The notes below the pieces were generated by a model. It saw only the letters and a list, made by a program, of their open reading frames with translations. It searched no databases and had not been told where the DNA came from. From positions 1 through 64,000 of the forward strand of contig NZ_BSCT01000043.1 of the NCBI RefSeq assembly GCF_030159255.1: a stretch of DNA of 64,000 nt. Reading direction: 5' to 3'. A program made the position numbers and the translations under genes. Position 1 is the first letter of the stretch; each line of letters starts with the position of its first letter. The stretch is from Bradyrhizobium sp. SSBR45G. Lineage in GTDB: Bacteria; Pseudomonadota; Alphaproteobacteria; Rhizobiales; Xanthobacteraceae. Positions 52,156-60,875 of the stretch are shown in pieces.

Positions 52156-52433
52156 CTGGACGCGTGAGGCCGCATTCCGCAGCTGCATGCCCGGGCGCCA
52201 CCGCCTCGCCAGCCACCGTATGACGTTGCCGCGTCGCGCGGCGTGATTGCAGCGGAGTTCCATTTCTCTCCGTGCGGCGTCGAGTCTGCCGGTTCCCGTC
52301 AAGCACGGCATCTGGCGAGTCCGGATTCATCCACCAGATTTACCGGACGGTGAATAGCCGCCACGTTTCGCTTCCGCTTCGCACGCGACTGGCGCTTTAT
52401 CCCCTCCCCTTCAAAGCTGCTAAACCCGCATCC

Positions 52434-53939
52434 ATGGCATTGACCGATTCGAACGTTCTCAAGCTGACGCCCGACACCGCGGCGCCGACCTATCGCAGCG
52501 CCCCTCACAACATCGAGGCGGAGCAGGGTCTGCTCGGCGCCATCCTGGTCAACAACGACGCGTTCTATCGCGTCTCCGACTTCCTCGAGCCGAAGCACTT
52601 CTTCGAGCCGCTGCATCAGACCATCTTCGAGACCACCTCGAGCCTGATCCGGATGGGCAAGATCGCCACGCCGGTCACGCTCAAGACGTTTCTGCCGGCC
52701 GATGTCGACCTCGGCGGCATGACGGTCGGCCAATATCTGGCGCGGCTCGCGGCGGAAGCGACCACGATCATCAACGCGCAGGACTATGGCCGCACCATCT
52801 ACGACCTGTCGTTGCGCCGAGACCTGATCGGCATCGGCGAGGACATGGTCAACGTCGCCTATGACGCGCCGGTCGACTTCGCCCCGCGCAACCAGATCGA
52901 GGACGCCGAGCGAAGGCTGTACGAGCTCGCCGAGTCCGGCCGCTATGACGGCGGCTTCCAGAAATTCTCACAGGCGCTGACCACCGCGCTCGACATGGCT
53001 GCGAAAGCGTTCCAGCGCGACGGCAAGCTGTCGGGCATCTCCACCGGCCTGCGCGATCTCGACGCCAAGATGGGCGGCCTGCAACACTCCGACTTGATCA
53101 TTCTCGCCGGCCGTCCCGGCATGGGCAAGACCTCGCTCGCCACCAACATAGCCTATAACGTCGCCCAGGCCTATGTTCCGGAACTGCAGCCTGACGGCAC
53201 CTATCGGGCCGCCCAGGGCGGCGTGGTCGGGTTCTTCTCGTGCGAAATGAGCGGCGAGCAGCTCGCCACCCGTATCATCGCCGAGCGCAGCGGCATTCCG
53301 TCCAGCATGATCCGCCGCGGCGGCATCACCGAGGCCGATTTCGAGAAGCTGCGCGAGTGCTCGATCGAGCTGCAATCGCTGCCGTTCTATGTCGACGAAA
53401 CCGGCGGCATCTCGATCTCGCAGGTGATGGCGCGCGCCCGCCGGCTGAAGCGGCAGAAGGGCCTCGACCTGCTGGTGATCGACTACATCCAGCTGCTTTC
53501 CGGCTCGGGCAAGCGCGGCAACGACAACCGCGTCCAGGAAATCACCGAGATCACCACCAGCCTGAAGGCGCTGGCCAAGGAGCTCAGCGTTCCCATCATC
53601 GCGCTGTCGCAGCTGTCGCGCCAGGTCGAAAACCGCGAGGACAAGCGGCCGCAGCTGTCGGACCTGCGTGAATCGGGCTCGATCGAGCAGGACGCCGACG
53701 TGGTGCTGTTCGTGTATCGCGGCGAGTACTATCTGGCCGCCAAGGAGCCGCGCCCCGGCACCGAGGAGCACCAGAAGTGGCAGATGGAAATGGATCTGGC
53801 GCTCGGCAAGGCCGAGGTCATCATCGGCAAGCAGCGTCACGGCCCGACGGGCACGGTCGAGCTGCACTTCGACGCCTCGGTCACCCGCTTCGGCGATCTC
53901 GCGCATGACGGCACGGTGCAGCAGAACCACGACTATTGA
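52434..53939 (+). CDS. dnaB: Replicative DNA helicase DnaB
   Basis: The hexameric helicase that unwinds DNA ahead of the replisome. The 501-aa protein has the N-terminal primase-interacting domain (APHNIEAEQGLLGAILVNND), Walker A GRPGMGKTS (about 227-235), Walker B (LLVIDYIQLL) and the arginine-finger region. No intein is present. The ATG at 52434 gives the family start; the open frame extends 54 codons upstream and was trimmed. alr follows after 45 nt. Confidence 0.97.
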   Translation: MALTDSNVLKLTPDTAAPTYRSAPHNIEAEQGLLGAILVNNDAFYRVSDFLEPKHFFEPLHQTIFETTSSLIRMGKIATPVTLKTFLPADVDLGGMTVGQYLARLAAEATTIINAQDYGRTIYDLSLRRDLIGIGEDMVNVAYDAPVDFAPRNQIEDAERRLYELAESGRYDGGFQKFSQALTTALDMAAKAFQRDGKLSGISTGLRDLDAKMGGLQHSDLIILAGRPGMGKTSLATNIAYNVAQAYVPELQPDGTYRAAQGGVVGFFSCEMSGEQLATRIIAERSGIPSSMIRRGGITEADFEKLRECSIELQSLPFYVDETGGISISQVMARARRLKRQKGLDLLVIDYIQLLSGSGKRGNDNRVQEITEITTSLKALAKELSVPIIALSQLSRQVENREDKRPQLSDLRESGSIEQDADVVLFVYRGEYYLAAKEPRPGTEEHQKWQMEMDLALGKAEVIIGKQRHGPTGTVELHFDASVTRFGDLAHDGTVQQNHDY

Positions 53940-53984
53940 CCGCATGCTGTTGAACCGGGACGCTGCAGCGCGTAAAAGCGCGGC

Positions 53985-55187
53985 ATGAGCGTTCCCGATC
54001 TGAAACCCACCGAGCAGCCCGCCCCTGCGCAGCCTGCATCGGCGGTCGACGACAGCCAGGTCCCCGCCGGCGCCACCGGCGTGCTGACGATCGATCTCGA
54101 CGCACTCGCCGCCAACTGGCGCAAGCTGGAAAAGACCGCGGTGCCGGCCGAATGCGCCGGGGTCATCAAGGCCGACGCCTATGGCTGCGGCATTCCCCAG
54201 GTGGCGCGGACGCTCGCCGCCGCTGGCTGCAAGACCTTCTTCGTGGCCACGCTCGGCGAGGCCAAGGTCGCCCGCGCCGCCCTGCCCGACACCGCGGCGC
54301 TCTACGTGCTCGACGGCTTCTTCCAGAACACCGGCGACGACTACGCCGCGATCAACTGCCGCCCCGTCATCGGCGACCTCAACGAGCTCGCCGAATGGGA
54401 CATGTTCTGCCGCCGCACCGGGTGGAAGGGCGGCGCCGCCATTCATGTCGACACCGGCATGAACCGGCTCGGCCTCAACCCGATCGATGCGCAGGGCATG
54501 ATCCCGCGCATCCAGACCGGCGACCACGGCATCACGCTCGTCATGAGCCATCTGGCCTCGGCCGAGCAGGTCAACAGCCCCGCGAATGCGCGCCAGCTCG
54601 GCCTCTTCCGTGAGGTCACCAGCGTCTTCACCGGCGTGCCGGCGGCGCTGGCCGCCTCCTCCGGAATTTTCCTCGGCGCGTCCTTCCAGTTCGACATGGT
54701 GCGCCCGGGCGCCGCGCTCTACGGCGTCAACCCGACGCCGGAGGCCGACAATCCGATGCAGCCGGTCGCCGAGATCAAGGCGCGCATCGTGCAGCTGCGC
54801 GATCTCGCCCGCGGCGACACCGTCGGCTATGGCGGCACCTGGAGCGCGCGCCGGCCGACCAGGATCGCGATCCTCTCCGCCGGCTATGCCGACGGCTATT
54901 TCCGCGCCGCCTCGTCCAACGACGGCACCCGCGGCGCCGACGTCATCATCGCCGGCCAGCGCTGTCCGATCGCCGGCCGCGTCTCGATGGACCTGATCGC
55001 CGTCGACGTGACAGACCTGCCGCCCAAGGCTGCCCGCCGCGGCCACTTCGCCACTCTGCTCGGCGAAGGCATCACAGTCGACGAGCTCGCGCATCATTTC
55101 GGCACCATCGGCTACGAAGTCCTGACCAATCTCGGCCGGCGCTACCATCGCATCTATAAGGGCGGTGCGGCGAAAGCGGAGAGCTGA
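53985..55187 (+). CDS. alr: Alanine racemase
   Basis: A PLP enzyme that makes D-alanine for peptidoglycan. The 400-aa protein has the PLP Lys62 (VIKADAYGCG) and the catalytic Tyr (VGYGGTW, about 282), the C-terminal SAGYADGY and the substrate-facing RVSMDLIAVDV. A 32-residue Pro/Ala-rich N-terminal extension precedes the core. It lies downstream of dnaB, the usual order. In Bradyrhizobium I recall radA following alr, which is not the case here. Confidence 0.96.
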   Translation: MSVPDLKPTEQPAPAQPASAVDDSQVPAGATGVLTIDLDALAANWRKLEKTAVPAECAGVIKADAYGCGIPQVARTLAAAGCKTFFVATLGEAKVARAALPDTAALYVLDGFFQNTGDDYAAINCRPVIGDLNELAEWDMFCRRTGWKGGAAIHVDTGMNRLGLNPIDAQGMIPRIQTGDHGITLVMSHLASAEQVNSPANARQLGLFREVTSVFTGVPAALAASSGIFLGASFQFDMVRPGAALYGVNPTPEADNPMQPVAEIKARIVQLRDLARGDTVGYGGTWSARRPTRIAILSAGYADGYFRAASSNDGTRGADVIIAGQRCPIAGRVSMDLIAVDVTDLPPKAARRGHFATLLGEGITVDELAHHFGTIGYEVLTNLGRRYHRIYKGGAAKAES

Positions 55188-56178
55188 TCGCGCCGCGACA
55201 ACACTCTGCGCCTGCGACACACTTCGCGTGATATGCACACGCCTGCCTCCACAGCGTCATTGCGAGCGCAGCGAAGCAATCCAGAGTCCCGCACACCACT
55301 CTGGATTGCTTCGCTGCGCTCGCAATGACGGGTGGATGGATATCACCACACGGTTGGGACAACGCGCGCTGCCGCGGATATGCGTTTTCGCCCATGCCTT
55401 CTCGTTCTCGCGGCATGAAACGCCCGAGGTCTGCATCTCGTTGTCACCCTCTTTCAAAGCGAGGGCGCAGGGAATGCCGGGTGCTGGCCGCAACCCATGG
55501 CCCGCCTGCAGAAAAAAAGCAGGCGGCAGTCACCACAGGTCCAGCCGGTCAACCGGCATTCCCTGCGCGATGGCTTTACGCCTTATGCGTACTCTCCCCG
55601 GGGATCGGGCTGTCTTGCCCCCGTGACCGGCGGATCATCGTCACCACCGGCGTAGCATCAGCGTCGAGATGCCAGGACCATACGTTTTCAACGTGCGCCT
55701 TAAGCCGTTCGTCCGCACGGCCAAGCCATGCTGCGACCCCAAGCGCCCACCGCATCCCACCCCGCGTGTCATGACGATCGCGATACGCCCCTCGTGCCGA
55801 GGCGGGACGAAGGGATTGAAACACGAATTTTGAAAATAAGAAAGATAATTATTTTTAACGGAAGGACTGGACAGGGTGGTTCGCTTTGAAATTGCGGGGA
55901 AAATTCGTCTTCTGGAGCATGCTGCTTGGCGCCATGATCCTCTCCTGCATGCGCCGGCTTCCGACCCGCCGTTCAACTGCCCGGGGCGAAGCGCGAGAGT
56001 CGGGTAGGTAGCCAACCCGACAAGCTCACAGATCTGGATCGTCGACAGCGGCGGCTTTGACTGCACGTCGGCCGGCGATCAAGATGACGCCCGACAAGCA
56101 CACTTGGCAGAGGCGCCGGGACGATCGAGGCAGCAGGAATGCCGAGTCCACTTTCCAAGGTTCGACCCGAGAGCGCCA
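55188..56178. other. 991-nt non-coding region with repeat debris
   Basis: Contains the long palindrome at 55255-55330, then a stretch (about 55460-56000) whose frames resemble recurrent spurious ORFs I recall from Bradyrhizobium intergenic repeats (segments around IPCAMAL.LMRTLPGDRA and LKLRGKFVFWSMLLGAMI). No intact gene is supported. An A+T-rich patch lies near 55825-55860. It marks the boundary between core genes and the accessory module. Confidence 0.5.
55255..55330. repeat. Perfect 33-bp inverted repeat (REP-like palindrome)
   Basis: Positions 55255-55287 and 55298-55330 are exact inverted copies, with a 10-nt centre. The arm opens CGTCATTGCGAGCGCAGCG. I recognise this sequence type as a dispersed palindromic element frequent in Bradyrhizobium and related genomes. 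It lies 67 nt after alr and may also act as a transcription end signal. Confidence 0.85.
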
Positions 56179-56514
56179 ATGTCCAACAGTGACCCACGCC
56201 CCGGTCAACACTGCTCCTTTTGCGGAAAGCATCTTCGCGACATCCGTGAATTGATCCTTGGTCCGGGCGTCGCCAACTGCGGCGAATGCGTCGAACTTGG
56301 CACGACCATATGTCGGGAGGAAAGGAAGTCGTTTTACCTGCGAAGCCCGGCTGAGGACCGTAAACTCGCCGCACAGACCGGAGGCGGAACCTTCTGCGCC
56401 TGGCCTAGGAGGCCGAGGTATCGCCATCGTTGCAATTGTAGCACGAATGGGCGCAGCGACCTTCGGTGCCGAAAGACTGTTGCATATCTGCGGCGCGCGG
56501 CACGGCGAGCGTAG
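56179..56514 (+). CDS. Stand-alone ClpX-type C4 zinc-finger protein, possibly truncated
   Basis: The first 50 residues are a ClpX N-terminal zinc-binding domain: HCSFCGKHLRDIRELILGPG followed by NCGECVELGTTICREE, with both Cys-x2-Cys pairs intact. No AAA+ domain follows. The C-terminal half is Arg-rich and unlike any family, so the original gene may have been shortened or frameshifted. Stand-alone zinc fingers of this kind occur in Bradyrhizobium. They could bind ClpX substrates or adaptors, but function is unknown. It is 119 nt upstream of the CHAT module. Confidence 0.55.
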   Translation: MSNSDPRPGQHCSFCGKHLRDIRELILGPGVANCGECVELGTTICREERKSFYLRSPAEDRKLAAQTGGGTFCAWPRRPRYRHRCNCSTNGRSDLRCRKTVAYLRRAARRA

Positions 56515-56550
56515 TTGCCTTTGGCGGGAGCCCGGACAATCCGTTAGCCA

Positions 56551-56579
56551 TTGTCAATCGCCGGGGTGCGTGCTATCAA
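56551..56579 (+). promoter_or_regulatory. Probable sigma-70 promoter of the CHAT module
   Basis: TTGTCA and TATCAA are separated by exactly 17 nt, and the -10 ends 54 nt before the first ATG of the module. It is among the clearest promoter-like hexamer pairs in the window. Confidence 0.55.
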
Positions 56580-56633
56580 TGCAAAGACACGCTTGAGTAG
56601 CACGTTAATCCAACCCGATCGGGCGCTCTTGCA

Positions 56634-57569
56634 ATGTGGCACGCCCAGAGACTCTCGAAGTATTCGATCGATCGACGAGCGGTATGTGTTGTGCTGGCGA
56701 CCGCTTGGCTGGGCATTCCCTACACATACTCTGCCGAATCTGTTGACGCTGCGCCTACGCTCGAAGCTGTTCGGGACAGGATACCGGTACTGCAAGCGTG
56801 GCTGCACGACACTCGCCTGGACAATACGATTGAAGTGATCCGGCCGCGTCGCGGCCCGCATCCAGCCCAAGACCAGGTTTCCGTCATTCATCTTTTGACT
56901 CGTTGGAAGCTACCAATACGATCTCGAGATGATGCACTGGTCGATTTTTCCCGCTTCGCAGGCGATTTTCTCCGGACGTCCGGCCATAGCCTACAGCACA
57001 AGCTACTGCTGAAATTCTCCCAGCTCTGCGCTGTTCCGTTGCGCGAGGCGGTCGTTCACATCAACGTCGTAGACACCGACATTGCCGCCTACATCGCAGC
57101 AGATGGCAGGCCGGCGACCCATGTCGGCGTCCAACATATGGCGCGGGCAAACGTGACGATACCAGCCGAGCCGCCGTCAGCGATCTGGCGCGGAAATCAA
57201 CTGCCAAACAGCGACAAGATAATGGACTTCCTCGATCAGCGCTTTGCAGCGCGCAAAGCTCGCTTCGTTCGCGACCCGGTATTTCCAGGGATCGTACCGT
57301 TCCGCGTCGACAGGCTGCGAGGTGAAATCGTCACTGACTCCAAGATGTGGGAGAAAATTGAAGGCACACTTTTTATGAATCAGGAGGGCGACCGCATACT
57401 TCTGTTCCTCGAGATCGGCGGTCAATACGCGGCCGCCGGATTGGGAGACACGCCGCCATCATCGGACGCCTTCCGTGACTTGGAACCCCGCTATGCCAAG
57501 CAGCTCGCCGAGTATAGCACTCTGCTCCTGCAAGAATTGCAGGGACGATTTACGGAGCTGGTGAAATGA
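56634..57569 (+). CDS. Exported or membrane-anchored protein of unknown family (CHAT module gene 1)
   Basis: A 311-aa protein with a basic N-terminus and one hydrophobic segment (AVCVVLATAWLGIPYTY, about 16-32), read as a signal peptide or anchor. The rest is soluble, about 280 residues, with mixed alpha/beta predicted character (LREAVVHINVVDTDIAAYIA; RILLFLEIGGQYAAAGLG). No family or catalytic motif is recognised. The stop overlaps the next gene by 4 nt (ATGA), so it is the first gene of a coupled operon with the four-helix protein and the CHAT protease. It may be a sensor, or a substrate of the protease; both are inference. Confidence 0.72.
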   Translation: MWHAQRLSKYSIDRRAVCVVLATAWLGIPYTYSAESVDAAPTLEAVRDRIPVLQAWLHDTRLDNTIEVIRPRRGPHPAQDQVSVIHLLTRWKLPIRSRDDALVDFSRFAGDFLRTSGHSLQHKLLLKFSQLCAVPLREAVVHINVVDTDIAAYIAADGRPATHVGVQHMARANVTIPAEPPSAIWRGNQLPNSDKIMDFLDQRFAARKARFVRDPVFPGIVPFRVDRLRGEIVTDSKMWEKIEGTLFMNQEGDRILLFLEIGGQYAAAGLGDTPPSSDAFRDLEPRYAKQLAEYSTLLLQELQGRFTELVK

Positions 57570-58039
57570 ACGAAATCGAGTTGAAGAACAAGTTAGGGAT
57601 CTTCATCGTCGTCTCGCATTTCGGCATGCTCGTGCTGGTCGTCGTCATCTGGCTGCTTGGCGGCTTTCTGACGGATGAGATGACGACGACGATCGCGATC
57701 ATCGCACCATTCCTCGCCTCCTATACGACTGCCATACTCAAGTACATCGTAGAGACGAAGAACAAGATCTCGGCACGCGGCAAGCCGGTCACCACCATCT
57801 TTGCTTTCATGTCCTTCTGCTTGCCCGGGGCATTCACTCTCTTGCTCATCGCCGCCATATTATTGAAAGGGTTCAATATCGGCCTGCGATCTTTCGAGGA
57901 CTTCAAGATCATGCTGGGCACCACCGAAACCATTTTCGGCGTGTATGTCGGCCAGCTGGTATTCTCGCTGTTTGAGCGGCCTGAAGTCAAACAACCGGAG
58001 ACTGCGGGGACCCATCATGACGATAAACAAGCTTCGTAG
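57566..58039 (+). CDS. Four-helix membrane protein (CHAT module gene 2)
   Basis: A 157-aa protein with four hydrophobic stretches: about 10-35 (LGIFIVVSHFGMLVLVVVIW), 40-63, 74-105 and 116-136. The C-terminus is hydrophilic and cytoplasmic or periplasmic depending on topology. No family recognised. It overlaps gene 1 by 4 nt and the CHAT gene by 23 nt, so stoichiometric co-production is likely. A membrane partner or anchor of the exported neighbours is the simplest reading. Confidence 0.75.
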   Translation: MNEIELKNKLGIFIVVSHFGMLVLVVVIWLLGGFLTDEMTTTIAIIAPFLASYTTAILKYIVETKNKISARGKPVTTIFAFMSFCLPGAFTLLLIAAILLKGFNIGLRSFEDFKIMLGTTETIFGVYVGQLVFSLFERPEVKQPETAGTHHDDKQAS

Positions 58040-60599
58040 ATTGTGCTTTTTCGGCCTGGTGGCTGCATTCGCGCATCTTGCCGCGGCGACAATCTCCTGC
58101 AGGCACGCAGATGCGCAAGTGCCAATTGATGCAGCAGTGATCGCCGCGATCAAGGACTTCGCGCAGGCCAAAGACCCCAGGGGGTGGATTTCGGCCAACC
58201 AGAGCCGGCTCACGCCCGACTTCCTAGCTGCGGTGTTACGGATCTCCGATGAAGTCGCAACGCGCGGGAGTCAGACAGGCAAGGCTGAAATGCTTCGCTT
58301 TGCGCAGATCGCAAAATTACTCGCTGCGACTGCATTTCTGCAACAGGGCGACATGCCCACTTCGCTCCGCATCTTTATCGGCGCGACCGACGTGGAATTC
58401 ATGCTTGCCGATTCGAGTGACACTTATCAACATGTCCGACAAACCGCCCTGGACTCCGCCAACAAAGCTGCAGCGCTGGACGCTCGGGAACTGACCTTTC
58501 GAGCACGCGTGCTCGCTGCCGATGCCAGTTATCAAGCAAGTCTACTCCAGGGCATGGATGACAAGAGAGTCCAAAAATGGGAACATGACACGCTGACTGA
58601 TCTTGTTAGCGCCGCCAACGTGGCAGGCTCAATTGCAGACCCTGCATGGCTCGAACGGTTCATAAGTCTTTCGGGAGCCGTTCTCGGCGAGGCCTATAGC
58701 CGCTACGGCTATGGTGGCAATGACGAAGCACGGGTCGCGTCGTTGAAAGCGATGGCCGCTGCCTTGCAGACCGTCGTTCCGACCGATTTTTCCTTCAAGC
58801 TTCGCGCGGACAAAGATTGGGCGGGCGATATCAGGCTCGCACAACTGCTGGCCGGCCTTTCCTACGAGTATGGCGATGCGCGTATCGGCGCTGGTCGCCT
58901 CCGACATGCAGCCGATATTGCGCGGTCCCACGGCGACGCGGACCAACTGGCAAGCTCAATTTCGCAACTCTACGAGTCGGAGAAGCCGAGGACGTTCGAT
59001 CCGGGGCGGCTGGCCGCACTGCGTGCCGAAGTGCGCAACGCGACCGCCCTCCTGCGCGCTGGATATAAAACGCGGGCCGGTCGCCTTTGGAGCGCGGCGC
59101 GCGCAGATCGACTTCTCGGGCAGCTGACCCGCGATGAGCTTTCAGCTGGCGCCAATTTCGACGACGTTTTCAGTGAAATCGAAACCCTCAAGAGCCGGTT
59201 GTTGCTCGACCAAGTCAGCTTTCGACCGACGCCGCTCCGTGATGACAAGGACATCAGGAAGGCGGCAGAAATTGAGCGAGAGCTTCTGGGCTTTCTGTCC
59301 TGCCCCCATCGCCACGATGACATGTTCACGCGTGAACTTTTGCTACTTAGCCGAATGTCACTGGCCACCGAGTTCAATCGAAAGCAGGATTGGCAGCGCG
59401 TCACCGAAATTGAGAGCATCTACCGGTCGGAGAATGCGGGCTTTGAGGGCGTCGCGACGCCGGCTTCGGCTGCGGCCGTGCAGTCAGCGCTCAAGACGGA
59501 CGAAGTCATCGTCGAGTACTTCATCCCCTACTATGAATTACACCCGGCGATCGACCTTTGGATCGTTGTTCTGACCCATACGCAGCGCGCCGTTGTGCAC
59601 GTGCCAATCGAACGATTGCTTCCCAACAGGGACGGCATCATTGGTTCCATTTCAATAGACGGGTGCCCACCGCTCGATGCGAGCCCGATCGGGAACGTCG
59701 TTGCCGGCCTCAGAGTTGCGTTGCAGACTACTGATGAACGGAAGGCAGATGAATATCTAAGAGATTTCTACCAGCTGCTCATCGAGCCGATCATCAAGGC
59801 TGGTTTCACGCCCGAAAACTTTCGGCAGTGGATCATCGTGCCGCATGGCCCGCTCCATTACGTCCCGTTCTCCGCCCTGACGGACGCAACTGGAAAGTTC
59901 TTGATTCAGAAAGTCGCGTTGAGCACAAGCCCAAGCGCAGCCGTTTGGCTGCACGAACAATCTGCAAATCGAACTCAGCCCGTGAGTATCGCGGCACTGT
60001 TCTCCCCCATCATCACTGATCCGTCCCTGCCTCCGCTCCCTGCGCCGGACCGGGAAGTATCGGCCATTCTTACTCACTTTCCTGCCAGCAGAAGCCTGAT
60101 GTTCAGCGGTCCGGAGTCGACCGAACGACGGCTGCGCTCCATCGCGCCGCGGGCGGATATACTCCATCTTTCGACCCATGGCGACTTTCCCGAGCTATAC
60201 GCGATAGACGAGCACGCCGTCCTGCTCAGCCAGGACGGCGCCGCCAAGGGGCGGTTGTCTGCCCAATTCGTTCGCACACTCGACCTGTCGCGCACCGGTC
60301 TGGTGGTACTCGTGGTCTGCAATGGTGGACTATACAATGTTGGCCCCTCGGACGAACCTTACGGACTGATGCCGGCATTCCTGATTGCGGGAGCGACCAA
60401 CGTTCTGGGAACGCTATGGCCGATTGAAGATGATTTCGGAAGACAAGTCGCGGCAAGATTCTACGAGCACGTCGGCGAACTAGGGCCAGCGGGTGCGCTA
60501 CGCAAAGCCATGATTTCTTTCATCGACGATGGAGAATTGATTCGCCGTTGGTCGGGGCTCGTCCTGGTGGGACCTGGCCGACCATTCCAGTTTCGGTGA
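58017..60599 (+). CDS. Exported CHAT-domain (caspase-like) protease
   Basis: An 860-aa protein. An N-terminal signal peptide or anchor (LCFFGLVAAFAHLAAATISC, about 10-30) precedes about 450 helical residues resembling TPR-type repeats, though without clear consensus. The C-terminal third is a CHAT domain: FRQWIIVPHGPLHYVPFSAL, then catalytic His721 in LHLSTHGDF, catalytic Cys768 in VLVVCNGG, and the usual ending AGATNVLGTLWPIEDDFGRQ. Both members of the dyad are present, so peptidase activity is expected. The ATG at 58017 lies inside gene 2 (23-nt overlap). CHAT proteases in bacteria are often effectors of defence or death pathways; export to the periplasm is atypical. Confidence 0.88.
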   Translation: MTINKLRRLCFFGLVAAFAHLAAATISCRHADAQVPIDAAVIAAIKDFAQAKDPRGWISANQSRLTPDFLAAVLRISDEVATRGSQTGKAEMLRFAQIAKLLAATAFLQQGDMPTSLRIFIGATDVEFMLADSSDTYQHVRQTALDSANKAAALDARELTFRARVLAADASYQASLLQGMDDKRVQKWEHDTLTDLVSAANVAGSIADPAWLERFISLSGAVLGEAYSRYGYGGNDEARVASLKAMAAALQTVVPTDFSFKLRADKDWAGDIRLAQLLAGLSYEYGDARIGAGRLRHAADIARSHGDADQLASSISQLYESEKPRTFDPGRLAALRAEVRNATALLRAGYKTRAGRLWSAARADRLLGQLTRDELSAGANFDDVFSEIETLKSRLLLDQVSFRPTPLRDDKDIRKAAEIERELLGFLSCPHRHDDMFTRELLLLSRMSLATEFNRKQDWQRVTEIESIYRSENAGFEGVATPASAAAVQSALKTDEVIVEYFIPYYELHPAIDLWIVVLTHTQRAVVHVPIERLLPNRDGIIGSISIDGCPPLDASPIGNVVAGLRVALQTTDERKADEYLRDFYQLLIEPIIKAGFTPENFRQWIIVPHGPLHYVPFSALTDATGKFLIQKVALSTSPSAAVWLHEQSANRTQPVSIAALFSPIITDPSLPPLPAPDREVSAILTHFPASRSLMFSGPESTERRLRSIAPRADILHLSTHGDFPELYAIDEHAVLLSQDGAAKGRLSAQFVRTLDLSRTGLVVLVVCNGGLYNVGPSDEPYGLMPAFLIAGATNVLGTLWPIEDDFGRQVAARFYEHVGELGPAGALRKAMISFIDDGELIRRWSGLVLVGPGRPFQFR

Positions 60600-60875
60600 G
60601 TTACGGTGACAAACTACTCACTCAGCGCGGATGGTGGCGTCTTTTGTGTCTGCCATCCCGTCCGCTGTTGTTGAGTGCACTGTCACCAAATTGGCAAGGA
60701 ATTCGGGCGGATTCCAAATTGAAGTGCAACACCCCCGTACACTTCGGCGTCAAGATTCGAGCGACTCTTCTCCATAGTGGCTCTTGTCAGGCTGATCGAC
60801 TCGGGATCGGCGAGAACGACGTCTCGTGCTATAAGAGCCGCGGACTTGTCACCTCCTTGAGATGAGCGCCTCGCC

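Noticed and set aside
51610..52311. 233-codon minus-strand frame
   Set aside because: Overlaps the methyltransferase relic and the microprotein on the plus strand; its His/Gly/Arg-rich sequence looks like a shadow.
55325..55774. 149-codon frame after the palindrome as a gene
   Set aside because: Resembles recurrent spurious ORFs of a dispersed intergenic repeat; no start signal or family.
56258..56596. 112-codon frame overlapping the zinc-finger gene
   Set aside because: Could be a frameshifted continuation, but no conserved motif supports it and it ends inside the CHAT-module promoter region.
60600..60875. Open frame and GGATGG/CCATCC stem between CHAT gene and the small exported protein
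   Set aside because: The frame is not protein-like, and the stem has wobble pairs and no U-tract, so neither a gene nor a terminator is supported.
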